Source: Dromaius novaehollandiae (Eukaryota > Chordata > Aves > Casuariiformes > Dromaiidae). Taken from it: DNA of 64,000 bases. Positions 55,632 to 64,000 of the stretch are shown here, piece after piece; position 1 is the stretch's first letter; every line of letters starts with the position of its first letter. The notes beneath the pieces were generated by a model. That model saw nothing but the letters and a program-made list of their open reading frames with translations, had not been told where the DNA came from and made no database searches. A program made the translations under genes and the position numbers. The stretch lies in NCBI RefSeq assembly GCF_036370855.1, contig NC_088102.1, positions 24,161,001-24,225,000 of the forward strand, written 5' to 3'.

Positions 55632-55733
55632 AGATAGCAAGAGAGAGGGCGAGAGGAGGAAGGCAGGAACAGAAAGGGGGGGGGGGGGGGAGAGAGAGAG
55701 AGGGAAAGACAGGGAGGGAGGAAGGAACAGAAA
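55632..55733 (+). repeat. Polypurine tract with G15 run in DIO2 leader
   Basis: About 100 nt made almost only of G and A, including 15 consecutive G at 55676-55690 followed by (AG)n. It falls just downstream of the inferred start, so it would be in the mRNA. Such a tract can form G-quadruplex or triplex structures and is often variable in length between individuals. Confidence 0.8.
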
Positions 55734-55737
55734 GTTT

Positions 55738-55758
55738 ATGTACATAGACCTTTTTTAA
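55738..55758 (+). promoter_or_regulatory. uORF 1 in DIO2 leader (MYIDLF)
   Basis: First AUG downstream of the inferred start. It encodes six residues and then stops at TAA, out of frame with D2. Likely acts on ribosome scanning rather than through its peptide. Confidence 0.6.
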
Positions 55759-55801
55759 AAAGGTACTGTTGCACCTGGTAGCTAGCGTTAGTGACACAGA
55801 A

Positions 55802-55825
55802 ATGAGAGGTCCGTGCAGTGCTTAA
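55802..55825 (+). promoter_or_regulatory. uORF 2 in DIO2 leader (MRGPCSA)
   Basis: Seven codons and a TAA, in the same frame as D2 but closed well before it. Context is AGAAATGA, with A at both -3 and +4. Confidence 0.6.
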
Positions 55826-55839
55826 ATAGCTCAGAAACA

Positions 55840-55848
55840 ATGGGATAG
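55840..55848 (+). promoter_or_regulatory. uORF 3 in DIO2 leader (minimal, MG)
   Basis: AUG GGA UAG: two codons and a stop. Context is strong (A at -3, G at +4). Very short start-stop elements of this kind can stall or drop ribosomes. Confidence 0.55.
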
Positions 55849-56013
55849 TGCAGGAAAGTTAACAATTAACAATCTCAGTTTAAATTTTATAACTGCAGGG
55901 AACTGGAAACACAGCTGCCTCTCTCTTCAACAAAATCAGAAGGTCTCCTGGTTAAGGGAAGAATTTCTGTTAACATCTTAGTTTCTGAGAAATAAAAAGC
56001 AGCTCCGAATTGA

Positions 56014-56070
56014 ATGGGTATCATGCAGTTAACCAGGCTGCTCATATTTAACTATCTCCGCTCATTTTAA
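56014..56070 (+). promoter_or_regulatory. uORF 4 in DIO2 leader (18 codons)
   Basis: The longest upstream frame, MGIMQLTRLLIFNYLRSF and a TAA. It has a second in-frame AUG at 56023. It is out of frame with D2 and ends 124 nt before the D2 AUG. The peptide is hydrophobic and basic; whether its sequence matters is unknown. Confidence 0.6.
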
Positions 56071-56093
56071 AGGGAGAAACAGCCAGAGGGGTA

Positions 56094-56135
56094 ATGAGGC
56101 TTTCCAAATGCGTTTTACTCTATTTTTTTAAATGA
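56094..56135 (+). promoter_or_regulatory. uORF 5 in DIO2 leader (13 codons)
   Basis: MRLSKCVLLYFFK and a TGA. It overlaps uORF 6 completely and overlaps the start of uORF 7 by four bases, in a different frame from both. Confidence 0.55.
56108..56131 (+). promoter_or_regulatory. uORF 6 in DIO2 leader (MRFTLFF)
   Basis: Seven codons ending at TAA 56129-56131, nested inside uORF 5. The next base begins the AUG of uORF 7 in the same frame. Confidence 0.55.
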
Positions 56136-56176
56136 GGATACAGGGCAAAAAAAGGGAGCTGAAGGCATCCGGGTGA
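56132..56176 (+). promoter_or_regulatory. uORF 7 in DIO2 leader (14 codons)
   Basis: MRIQGKKRELKASG and a TGA. The stop leaves only 18 nt before the D2 AUG. Reinitiation after so short a distance is generally poor, so translation of this frame should reduce D2 output. It starts directly on the stop of uORF 6. Confidence 0.58.
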
Positions 56177-56194
56177 AGAGAAGCAGCAAGGAAG

Positions 56195-56416
56195 ATGGGT
56201 CTGCTAAGTGTGGATTTGCTGATCACGCTTCAGATCTTGCCGGTTTTTTTCTCCAACTGCCTCTTCCTCGCCCTGTATGACTCCGTGCTCCTCCTGAAGC
56301 ACATGGTGCTGTTCCTCAGCCGCTCCAAGGCTGCGCGCGGCGAGTGGCGGAGGATGCTCACCTCGGAGGGGCTGCGCTGCGTCTGGAACAGCTTCCTCCT
56401 GGACGCCTACAAGCAG
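56195..56416 (+). CDS. DIO2: Type 2 iodothyronine deiodinase, coding exon 1 (partial gene)
   Basis: D2 is the selenoenzyme that removes the outer-ring iodine from T4 to make active T3. It is anchored in the endoplasmic reticulum membrane with its catalytic domain in the cytosol. Seen: the frame opens MGLLSVDLLITLQILPVFF and runs 74 codons to ...LLDAYKQ, then meets a GT donor. Residues about 9-34 form one hydrophobic anchor, followed by the basic stretch SRSKAARGEWRR and the D2 signature MLTSEGLRCVW. Length and phase-0 exon end match the first coding exon of human DIO2 as I recall it, and differences are few and conservative. The start has a good Kozak context (A at -3, G at +4). The thioredoxin-fold domain, selenocysteine UGA and second UGA near the C-terminus belong to exon 2, which is not in the window. 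No break or frameshift is seen. DIO1 and DIO3 are excluded because their N-terminal anchors differ. Confidence 0.97.
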
Positions 56417-56422
56417 GTGGGT
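56417..56422 (+). other. DIO2: Splice donor of DIO2 coding exon 1
   Basis: The exon ends AAG CAG and the intron begins GTGGGT, a good donor after codon 74 (phase 0). Known D2 proteins continue from the same Q residue into exon 2. Reading through the donor gives 33 codons of low-complexity CpG-island sequence before a stop, which supports splicing here. Confidence 0.93.
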
Positions 56423-56529
56423 GCGCGCCCGGGGCCCCCAGCCCGCCGCTCCGCGGCTCTGCGCGCTGCACCGCGCCGAAGCCCGGTCTGGGGCACAGCC
56501 CGAAGGAGACGCAGCTGAGCCGGGGCCGC

Positions 56530-56580
56530 GGCTCGGCTCGGCTCGGCTCCTCCGCTCGGCTCGGCTCGGCTCGGCTCGGG
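56530..56580 (+). repeat. GC-rich pentanucleotide repeat (GCTCG)n
   Basis: Units of GCTCG/GGCTC repeat about nine times with a short interruption near 56550. It starts about 115 bp after the exon 1 donor. Likely length-polymorphic and prone to assembly or sequencing error. Confidence 0.88.
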
Positions 56581-57149
56581 AGACGGGGGAGCTGCTGCCG
56601 CCTGCTCTGCCACTGCCTCCTTCCCGCAGCCACGGCCATGTTACTTAGCTGCGCCTCAGTTTCCCCGCCAGTACGACTAATACCCTTCGTGCTTGTAAAG
56701 CACTGCAAGGTCTTTGTCTGGGAATAATTCAATAACGTTCTGAATATTTTTAAAGCAGTTGTTTAATCGTTTGCCCTGAAGATCCTCAGAGGCTGTACAT
56801 AGACTGCATCTTGCGATAGAGCTCTACACAGAGAGATGTTATTTATGTAACGTAGATAAAATTATCTTAGTTAAAGGATGAAAATGAGCCTTTGTCGTTA
56901 TACTGGCACTTTATCTTACTCATATGTTAATTTTTACATTGGAGGAAGCATCCAGGTAAAACTGGACAGAGAAACAATGAGCCTTTTTTCCCCTCATGAA
57001 AGCAGTGACAGTGGGACATGTCAAAGATTAAAAATGAACTTGACTAGCTGAGGGACAGCTGCCTGGTGATTTAAGTTAATAAAGCGAATAGCAGTTATGC
57101 AACATGTGCTTTTTTTTTTGCTTTTTTTTTTTTCCTTTTAAGTTTTGTA

Positions 57150-57312
57150 CAAACATTACCCAGTGGTACTGCCCAGGTCTCATGAGGTAGTTATAGTTCC
57201 CTTTTATAGACTGAAAACGAGGACCCAAAAAGATGAAATTTCTCGCACAGGCCACCCAGTTAGTAAGTAGAAGAGCTGGATTCAGAGCCCTGTGGCTTCC
57301 AAAACAGTGCTC
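57150..57312 (-). mobile_element. MIR-like SINE fragment in DIO2 intron 1
   Basis: CTCATGAGGTAGTTATAGTT, then a decayed 'tttatagactgaaaacgagg' block, CCACCCAGTTAGTAAGTAGA and AGAGCTGGATTCAGAGCCC are the reverse complement of the MIR core. This is the clearest MIR copy in the window. Confidence 0.7.
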
Positions 57313-57784
57313 AGTCTGTTAGAATGGGTTGCCTTATTTACACCATCTAATTTAACATGCCCCATCTGATGTCATGAATTCATAGGGGTCCTGTCCAGGA
57401 GATAGCTCTGTATCTTCTGAAAGATTTCTTTTCGTGTCACCTTCCTCCTACTCCCCTTTCGTTCCCCCACGATGGCTTTTGTATTCATTCTTACCTAGAG
57501 ATGTGAAAAGCTGTTTTGTTGGCTTTGTGATACAGGATACAAACTGCCTACCCTGAAAACCAAGCCATGGATACATTATTTTTCAGTGTAAGACACATAT
57601 AAATAATAGTACATCTTGCCAGATGGGTCAACCTCTTATTGGCATCATAAGAATCAGCCAGCTGGCTACCCAAATAAAGTAATGCTGAATACTGAAGCTC
57701 ACTATTTTGCTAGCCCTTCTAGTTTCTTTTTTTAGTCTCTTCATGGAAATTAGGTAAGGAAATTTTTCGGTGGCCTTGTTAAGC

Positions 57785-57885
57785 AGGCTGGTAAACACAA
57801 CTGTTCCCATTTTACAGACAAGGCAGGGCAGGCAACATGCAACTTGGTCAAGGCTCCAGTGGAACAGCCAAGTTCCCAGTTCCTA
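57785..57885 (-). mobile_element. MIR-like SINE fragment in DIO2 intron 1
   Basis: CTGTTCCCATTTTACAGACA followed by a decayed gcaacttggtcaaggctcc block matches the MIR core in reverse. Short and diverged. Confidence 0.5.
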
Positions 57886-59939
57886 CATCTGTGAACTGTA
57901 TGTGGGCCAGGGCCTGGGAAAATGTGAAGCTGTAAGGAACCTCATATCCATGAAATACCTTCAGTTTCATTCTGCTTAAATAATATAAAATAAGGATGTT
58001 GCATGCCTTTTTATACTTTCCAAAGGCATGCTCTGGGTTTTCCTCAGCTACTGCTAATGTCAACCCTTGAATCTAGAGGGAGGATGGCACTCTGCTATTT
58101 TTGGTTTTGGCAATGAAACACATACCGTGAACTTAGGTAACAGAAAACTCTCCCTTATCACCTTTAAATGACTTAGGTTGTTTATGCCAGTCAGACTGTA
58201 AGGTCCCTAGAACAAATTCTTGGCCTCAGTGAACTCAGCAGAAAAATTCATATAAACGTCAAAATAGCCGGATTTTCTAACATTGTACCAAAAAGAAGGA
58301 AAAATCCATTCATACCAGGTATCCTTAAGGAAGAACTAATTGATCTCAGCAATTAATGGAAAGACTACTTTTTCCTTCATAGAAATATGGGCCAGGCCAG
58401 AAGGTCTTTGGAAAACCTTGATTATCACAGCGATAGAGTGACTGTAGAAATCAAATTCTAAAGAGGACAATAGATTGAGCAATATTAGGAGAAGGAGAAG
58501 AGTTGTTGCTTTCATAATAGCAGAGAGTTTTTTGCTGCTTCTGCAAGGAATAGAAAGAAAAAATGGTTAACTGGAAAACTGGACTGGTAGAGTTGAAAAA
58601 AATTCAAAAAATATCCTGATTTGCAGCATAAATATTAAAAAAGAATGTTAAATAGATTAAAGACTGTCCCACAAAGCATCTTCTTCCTTAAAATACCTTT
58701 TCTTAAATCCTGAATGGGATCATCTGATTGTAATATCTTAATCTTAGCCAATTAGGACAGATAGGAAATGAAATTATTAGGGAATCAGGATATTAAACAG
58801 CATTGCAAAATGTAGTCTCTATTACAACCATGATTGCTTATTGCTCTAGTTTTCTAGTTGAAATCAGGCATTAGCAAAGTACTTAAGCATGTGCTTAAAT
58901 TCATTCCATTCAGGACTATTTATGATATAATTGCAATTTTTCAGCTAGAATAGCTGAACTGCAGATGGCTGAGGTAGACCAAAGCTAGAGTGCCAGTTAG
59001 CGGAGCGCTCTGGATTAAAACGATAACTACGCTTGGTTGAACTATGTTGTACATCACTTACATGGAACTCTTCCTGACTACATTTCACAGCATTTTGTGT
59101 AAGAGTACTTCGTATAAAAACTCCCTGGATAGATACTGTTTTCTAGATTAAAAATAAATTTATTCCAAGAAAACAGTTCTGCCTTGGAAGCGCACAGACT
59201 ATTTCAGAATTAAGTGACTTTATTTCAAGACTAGTGTGTACAAGAGATGATTTTGGAATAGCTGAAAAAGAATGTATCTGAAAATTCAGATACACTGCCC
59301 CTTCTAGTAGAACTTTGGAATATCTTACACAAATTTCAACTTGCTTTTGTTCTGCTTTTTTTGTTATTGAGTATTATTGCACAAAACTATTTTGTTGGGA
59401 CATTTATTTCATAGGCAAGATTACGAGGCAACAATTGAAGATTTTAACATTCTCAGTGGGTGAACAATGCAGTCTGATATATGGTATATGCAAATATTCA
59501 GTATTCTCTTTTACTGGGACATTTTATGTGACTTCCCCACACTTTACTGTCCCAATGAATTCAAAACAATTGATTGCTTGTTTATTTTCTTATGTACATT
59601 TTATTAATGTATTTCTTTTTACTTTCTGAGCTCTGAGTTCAGTATCTGTCACACTGAGTGTTGAAATTGCCCACCCTGCACCTCTTTACCATTTATATAA
59701 CATCCTTCTCCTATTCTTTCCTAAGAAGCAAGCATGTCTTATGTTACAACAAAGGAGTCTTTAGGACCAGATTAGTTATCATAATAGGGATAAATAGAGA
59801 CAGTAGTCAAGTTATAAGAACTATATAATTGAAAGAGTGCAAGTATGGTGATATTTTATTATTTAGATGTTACATTTTAATTGATTGTTGTTCTTTATCT
59901 ACAGAAGTGATGAGTGGATTGACTTCTGAAGAGCAAGTC

Positions 59940-60115
59940 TTGTATGTATAAGTGTGTGTGTATTTATACATTCATATGTGTGTGTATATATAAAGATATA
60001 TACATGTGTGTTTATATGTACATAGACATACATATATGTGTATAAATGCATAAATGCACATAGGCATACCTAGTTGGCTCTTTCAGGAGTCAGTCCACTG
60101 TCATTGTGTGTGTGC

Positions 60116-60148
<33 letters not shown>

Positions 60149-60200
60149 ATATGTATGTATATGCACCCATATATATACGCATCCATATATATAGATATGG
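59940..60200. repeat. TG/TA microsatellite cluster
   Basis: Two blocks of GT, TA and TATG repeats: 59946-60065 is interrupted, and 60105-60200 has a purer (GT)n(TA)n core at 60105-60148. Likely polymorphic. Confidence 0.9.
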
Positions 60201-60529
60201 ATGCACCCACCACCATAGATAGGAGATGAAAAACAAAAGAGATTTTTGGGACGGTGTTCAAATACCCCCTGCGTGATTTATATAAGCCATCTGTACAAAT
60301 GCCAATGAAGATTTTGTTTCATCCCACAACATGTATACTGAATATGTCACATCTCTTACAGAAACCCAGAGAAACAGCTAGAAAAGACTTTTTTTAAAAA
60401 AAAAAAAAGCATTGTATCTATTTTAAATGCCTTTTTACCCTGCAAGTTATGTGTTTTAGTACCAAGATGAAGCCACTTGCCAGGATTCCAAAATGAGAGA
60501 AATTATCATCTTAATATGCTTTTTAAATG

Positions 60530-60960
60530 GGTACAAGAGGAGTTTTCCACACCAGTGGCCGGTGCTGAGGTGCAGTGCTGAGCAGCCTTGCAGTGCCAGG
60601 GGCAAATTTTGTGTCTGGGGGAGGCAGAGCTGCCGGACCCAGACAGAGCTGGGAGCTGGAGGCCCATCCTTGTGGGCACCCAGCGTGGTGCCGTGCGGGG
60701 CAAAAGCTCGGCCGGGGATTTCTTGTGATGCTCCCTGCACTCTGGAGCAGCAGAATGATGCTTGTGTGCATATAGGCACACGTGTGTATCGGTACCCTGC
60801 AGTGCTCAGGGTGACACCGGGGTCTCAGCAGGCGGCTGGTAACGGGGGGTGTGTGTATGTCTCCAGCTTTTTGCCATCTCTAAAAAGGGCCAACAGCAAA
60901 CTCTGGCGTGACAGAAATTGAGACAAAGTTTGCAACAGGCTTGACTGCAGAGCACAGGCC
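60530..60960. other. GC-rich islet in DIO2 intron 1
   Basis: A stretch clearly richer in G and C than the intron around it, with several CpG near 60690-60720. Open frames run through both strands, up to about 142 codons, as expected of GC-rich DNA; none resembles a protein I know. It could be a regulatory islet or an unrecognised repeat. Confidence 0.4.
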
Positions 60961-61662
60961 CAACTCTGGAGCTGGTAGCAAGTGAATTGGTTTAGCAAAC
61001 TTGCAGTGAGACCTCTTTGAGGCATCTTGGGGAGGCAGGGGTCAATTACCAGAGACACCTCTGGCTACTTCTGCCTGTCTAATAAATACATTTATTCTTA
61101 AAAACACCAGTATGTAAAGCAGTATAGCCTGGAAAGCTGCCACAGCATAAGGTAAGTGCACACTGTGCAGCATTATCACAAAACAATATGCGAAAAGTAG
61201 TATAAGGACATGATCCTTTGCCTGCTGTTCAGCTGTCTAGTGCCTCTTTGCTTTTGGGGATATCTTTTAATGGTTGGAACAAAGGCATAACCCTTCTGTA
61301 CTTATTATTTGTAATTATTTTGTCTGGCAAGGTAAGGACCACCTTTCATCATAATGAAGGGGATTTGTGAAGTAAATGCTGTCCTAAAGAGCTTGTGTTG
61401 TATAGTTTCATGGTTTTGAACTAGACATTGTGTAGTATTAAAAATATGTTATTGGTTTTACAAAGTTCAGAGTTAGCAGAATTGTTTTCATTGACATTTT
61501 CAAATAAAAACAATCATGAAAGAAGTGAAAAAAACAAAACAAAACCACAATTAAAACCTTTCCTGCAGTGTTTGGAACGTAAATTCAACAGGATTTGGGC
61601 TTGTCATTGCCATTATTATTAAAACTTTGTCATTATTATTAATATATAATCATGTTTGTTAT

Positions 61663-61800
61663 AGGAGTGTCCAGGGACCAACCTAGATCAGGGACCTATT
61701 GTACTGGGCGATGTCCAAAACAAGAGAAGGAGACAGTCTGTCCCAAGGAGCTTACAGTTTAAACATTTAAGGCAAACAAAGGGTACGAAAAAGGAATATA
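61663..61800 (-). mobile_element. Amniote MIR/L2-type tail fragment in DIO2 intron 1
   Basis: GATCAGGGACCTATTGTACT, then GACAGTCTGTCCCAAGGAGC and TTACAGTTTAAAC, match the same reverse-oriented tail as the copies at 21.3 and 37.7 kb. Confidence 0.65.
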
Positions 61801-61999
61801 ATGATTACTACTCTGCATGAGGTCTAATCCTGCCCATCTTATTTTGCAGATCTAACTTTACTTCTTCCACGCCATCTCTATGCAGTCCTCCATTTTCATC
61901 CCTATGTGTAAAAAAACCTCTTTGAGCCAACTGAAAGGACTGCTTCTCTTTTTGTGAAACTTTTATGAAAACCCACTCGAGCTGTGATAGCTACAGACA

Positions 62000-62425
62000 A
62001 TTAGCTAATTCGCATCATGCATTCAAATATCGCTTAGATGCCCATTGCCGAAACAGTGATGACTGACAAGAATGGTGGAGGCCTCTGTCATCGCTGGGAA
62101 GAGCCCACAAGGGCAGCAGACGGCCCAGAGGCCACAATATGCTTGACTGTGGCGCACCATTAGGCCATTGCTCCCCTCTTTAAAGAGCATTAGGAGACTT
62201 GCTGTAGGCTCTCTGATCACAGGAACCAAAATTCTCCTCTTTCTATTATCAAACAGTGCAAGGCAGAAGGCTGCTTTATGCTTTCCCTCCACTACGCATG
62301 CTCATTTGTGGGACTGGCAGATTTTAAGGAGGACAGCATTTGACCAGTTATTTTTATCTGGACTGTCCCCTTTTAATTTTTCTCCCGCTTCTCTCCTTCA
62401 GCTTCACACACCTGATCCTGGGTAA
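62000..62425. promoter_or_regulatory. Candidate intronic regulatory element
   Basis: Unique sequence with a perfect palindrome AATTAGCTAATT (61999-62010), directly followed by CGCATCATGCATTCAAAT, which resembles POU/octamer-type sites. Moderate GC and no repeat signature follow. It reads like a conserved developmental enhancer, but no alignment was possible. Confidence 0.4.
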
Positions 62426-62605
62426 GGACTCTGGACTCTAGAAGAACTCTAGTAAATTCCAGTGTCTGCTCTCCAATTCGGGTGCTCAGTTTCTCAAAGC
62501 AAAATGCCACCTTCCCATGATAAATGAAGAGTTCCCGTTCATGTAGGCTACTCCAAACAAGAGCCTTCTGTAATTTTTATCCACTGCACAATTCTACGTC
62601 ATGTT

Positions 62606-62629
62606 AAAAAAAAAAAAAAAAAAAAAAAA
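62606..62629. repeat. Poly-A tract (A24) in DIO2 intron 1
   Basis: Twenty-four A then CCAAAAC. No recognisable retroposon upstream. Confidence 0.9.
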
Positions 62630-63659
62630 CCAAAACAATAATATGTATACTTCTGCAGTCAGAATCTGATTATGATTTGGAAGAAGCACTGAGAAATATC
62701 AGGCTCTTAGGCTATATTTAGCTGAATGGAATCAAATCAAAGCAAAGCAGAGAATTTGAAAAGGAGCAAAAAGCTCCAGGGATTCAATTGCTGGACTCCA
62801 ACCCCGAGCACAGCATGTCCATATTTAAATGGCTAATATCACAGACTGCTAATTGTCTGGCAACACCTATTTTCTTTAAGGGCTTGACATAGCCTGATGA
62901 GTCTGCCAAACTGTTTGAAAATCCTTCATACAGGGAATGAAAGCCATATTCCAGTCCACAGGATCCCAGGAGGGTTATGCTAAAGCTTATAAAAGTGAAG
63001 CAACAAAAAAGAAAAGGTAAATGAGGAGGTGATGTTTTGTCCATGGGGCTTTTCCTAGGCCTCATGGAAACTGTACAACAAAGTTAGCAGTATGTGCTAT
63101 TTCTAGCCTCTAGTTTATGAATAGGGCTTTCTTTCCCACTCCCAAGTCTCCTTCATTTTGCAGTCTGCGTACTAAAGCATCAGTAACCTTGTTCCCCTTC
63201 ACTCTGCCACTCTGCGTGCAAACTCAAGACAGAGAGGCAGCACCAATGCTGTTAGGCAAATGAAATTCACACAAGTGATGCAAATTACTGCCTTAGTGTT
63301 AGGTTGGGCTTGCAATGGGTAATGGCTGGACTGGCTTTCATGTTTTGCTGGCCAACCTTGCCTGCCCTGGGCAGGCTGCATGGGAGGGAGGTGCCTGCAC
63401 ACTGCCTGGTTTCCACCTCAGCTTGGGATCCAGAAGGCCAGCGTTGCATGCCCGAATATTCATGCACGTAAGTACGTGATTATAGAAATGCTGGATCGCG
63501 TGTGAGGGAAATTCTGCTAGTTTGTTTCTCAGAATTTATATTTTGCCTGCCTTTGTGTAAGATTTCAAAAGCGGTTTGGCTGAATACATGTTTTTTTGTT
63601 TCTTTTTTCATTGTGTTGATTTTCTTTTCCAAGAGCTATTTTTTATTTCAATAAGTAAC

Positions 63660-63960
63660 AACAAAGAAGACAGCCAAGGCCCATAATGCAGATAATCAGC
63701 GAGGATGATATTGTCATCCTGTGTCAATCTGTTCTCGAGCGGGGTGGAATAAAGAGTCCCTTTGGGAGCGTCAGCGCTTCATCAAGACCAATTAGTGGAG
63801 ATGCCGCTGCTTATGTTTAAGCATTAACGACTGGGCAGGGCTGGGTTTTGGAGTGCCTGACACTGGCATGGAACAAGGCACCGACCTAATTACTCCTTTG
63901 CAAGAGCAGAAAATGCCTTGTGAATGCCTGCTTGGCAAGGATGTCTCATTAAGGGGGAAA
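63660..63960. promoter_or_regulatory. Candidate intronic regulatory element
   Basis: Unique, repeat-free sequence with homeodomain-type words CCAATTAGTGG (63788-63798) and TAATTA (63887-63892), and GATAATC-like words near 63690. Composition and motif density resemble conserved non-coding elements. Inference only. Confidence 0.4.
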
Positions 63961-64000
63961 AAAACCAACACAAGCACTCCTAGACACAAAAGTTAACATG

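Larger units (their letters stand above)
55600..56194 (+). other. DIO2: DIO2 5' leader (5'UTR), start inferred
   Basis: The leader is placed from about 30 bp downstream of the TATA box to the D2 start codon, roughly 595 nt; the exact first base is inferred. It begins with a purine-rich section containing a run of 15 G, then carries seven short upstream ORFs with eight AUGs, none joined in frame to the D2 protein. Long, uORF-bearing, structured leaders that lower translation are a known property of DIO2 mRNAs in several vertebrates. Human DIO2 can also splice its leader; I did not identify such an intron here with confidence. Confidence 0.7.
56270..56640 (+). other. CpG-rich segment over DIO2 exon 1 / intron 1 start
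   Basis: GC content and CpG frequency rise sharply from late exon 1 into the intron, unlike the AT-rich DNA all around. It behaves like a small CpG island placed downstream of the promoter, not over the TATA box. Boundaries are judged by eye. Confidence 0.65.
56417..64000 (+). other. DIO2: DIO2 intron 1, 5' portion
   Basis: From the donor to the window end I find no frame that continues D2 after codon 74 and no selenocysteine-type catalytic motif, so exon 2 must lie beyond 64000 and this intron is longer than 7.5 kb. A long intron between the two coding exons also occurs in human DIO2. Contents: CpG-rich start, pentanucleotide repeat, poly-T, three MIR-like fossils, TG/TA microsatellites near 60 kb, a GC-rich islet at about 60530-60960 and two element candidates near 62 and 63.8 kb. 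Confidence 0.85.

Noticed and set aside
56417-56518. Open frame continuing 33 codons from DIO2 exon 1 into the CpG-rich DNA
   Set aside because: It crosses a good GT donor at the position where D2 proteins change exon, and the added residues are low-complexity and unlike D2.
56358-56732. Minus-strand open frame of 124 codons over exon 1 and the CpG-rich intron start
   Set aside because: Opposite strand of a coding exon plus a GC pentanucleotide repeat; stops are rare there by composition.
59940-60200. Possible CRISPR-like or satellite array
   Set aside because: The repeats are simple TG/TA microsatellites without spacers; the genome is vertebrate.
60493-60921. 142-codon plus-strand open frame in intron 1
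   Set aside because: GC-rich chance frame; does not continue D2 after codon 74, has no selenocysteine motif or known domain.
60000-64000. DIO2 exon 2 within the window
   Set aside because: I searched the frames for the continuation after codon 74 and the catalytic selenocysteine neighbourhood and found neither, so it lies beyond the window.

Overview
This window is vertebrate nuclear DNA, most likely from a bird. Two things point that way. First, a 5'-truncated CR1 LINE at about 41324-42073 reads like the avian CR1 families and ends in their ATTCTATG-type tail. Second, the only recognisable gene is type 2 iodothyronine deiodinase (DIO2), with an intact first coding exon that is very close to other amniote D2 proteins. 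A non-avian sauropsid cannot be strictly excluded, but the sparse repeat content fits a bird.

Layout. Positions 1 to about 55250 are intergenic DNA with no exon I can recognise. They hold one CR1 copy, a scatter of old MIR-like amniote SINE fossils, homopolymer tracts, two small tandem duplications, one striking near-perfect hairpin (53633-53713), and several unique AT-rich stretches that look like conserved non-coding elements. From about 55250 to 56194 lies the DIO2 promoter and 5' leader: a canonical CRE (55505-55512), a TATA box (55570-55578), an inferred start near 55600, a polypurine/G15 tract, and a leader of about 595 nt with seven short upstream ORFs. Coding exon 1 is 56195-56416 (74 codons, phase-0 donor at 56417). 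The rest, 56417-64000, is the start of intron 1. It holds a CpG-rich start with a pentanucleotide repeat, MIR fossils, TG/TA microsatellites, a GC-rich islet, and two candidate intronic regulatory elements (about 62000-62425 and 63660-63960). The second coding exon, which carries the selenocysteine active site and the SECIS-bearing 3'UTR, is not visible and should lie beyond 64000.

How it works together. D2 converts T4 to T3 in the endoplasmic reticulum membrane. The visible architecture (a CRE placed just upstream of a TATA box, then a leader full of upstream ORFs) matches what is known of DIO2: strong cAMP/CREB induction at transcription and repression of translation by the leader. In birds DIO2 is the photoperiod-responsive, TSH/cAMP-induced gene of the mediobasal hypothalamus, so the upstream desert and intron 1 are sensible places to look for tissue enhancers. 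I found no CRISPR, operon, tRNA, rRNA or other RNA gene, and nothing that amounts to an undescribed multigene system. The best unexplained items are the hairpin 1.9 kb upstream of the promoter and the interleaved uORF cluster.
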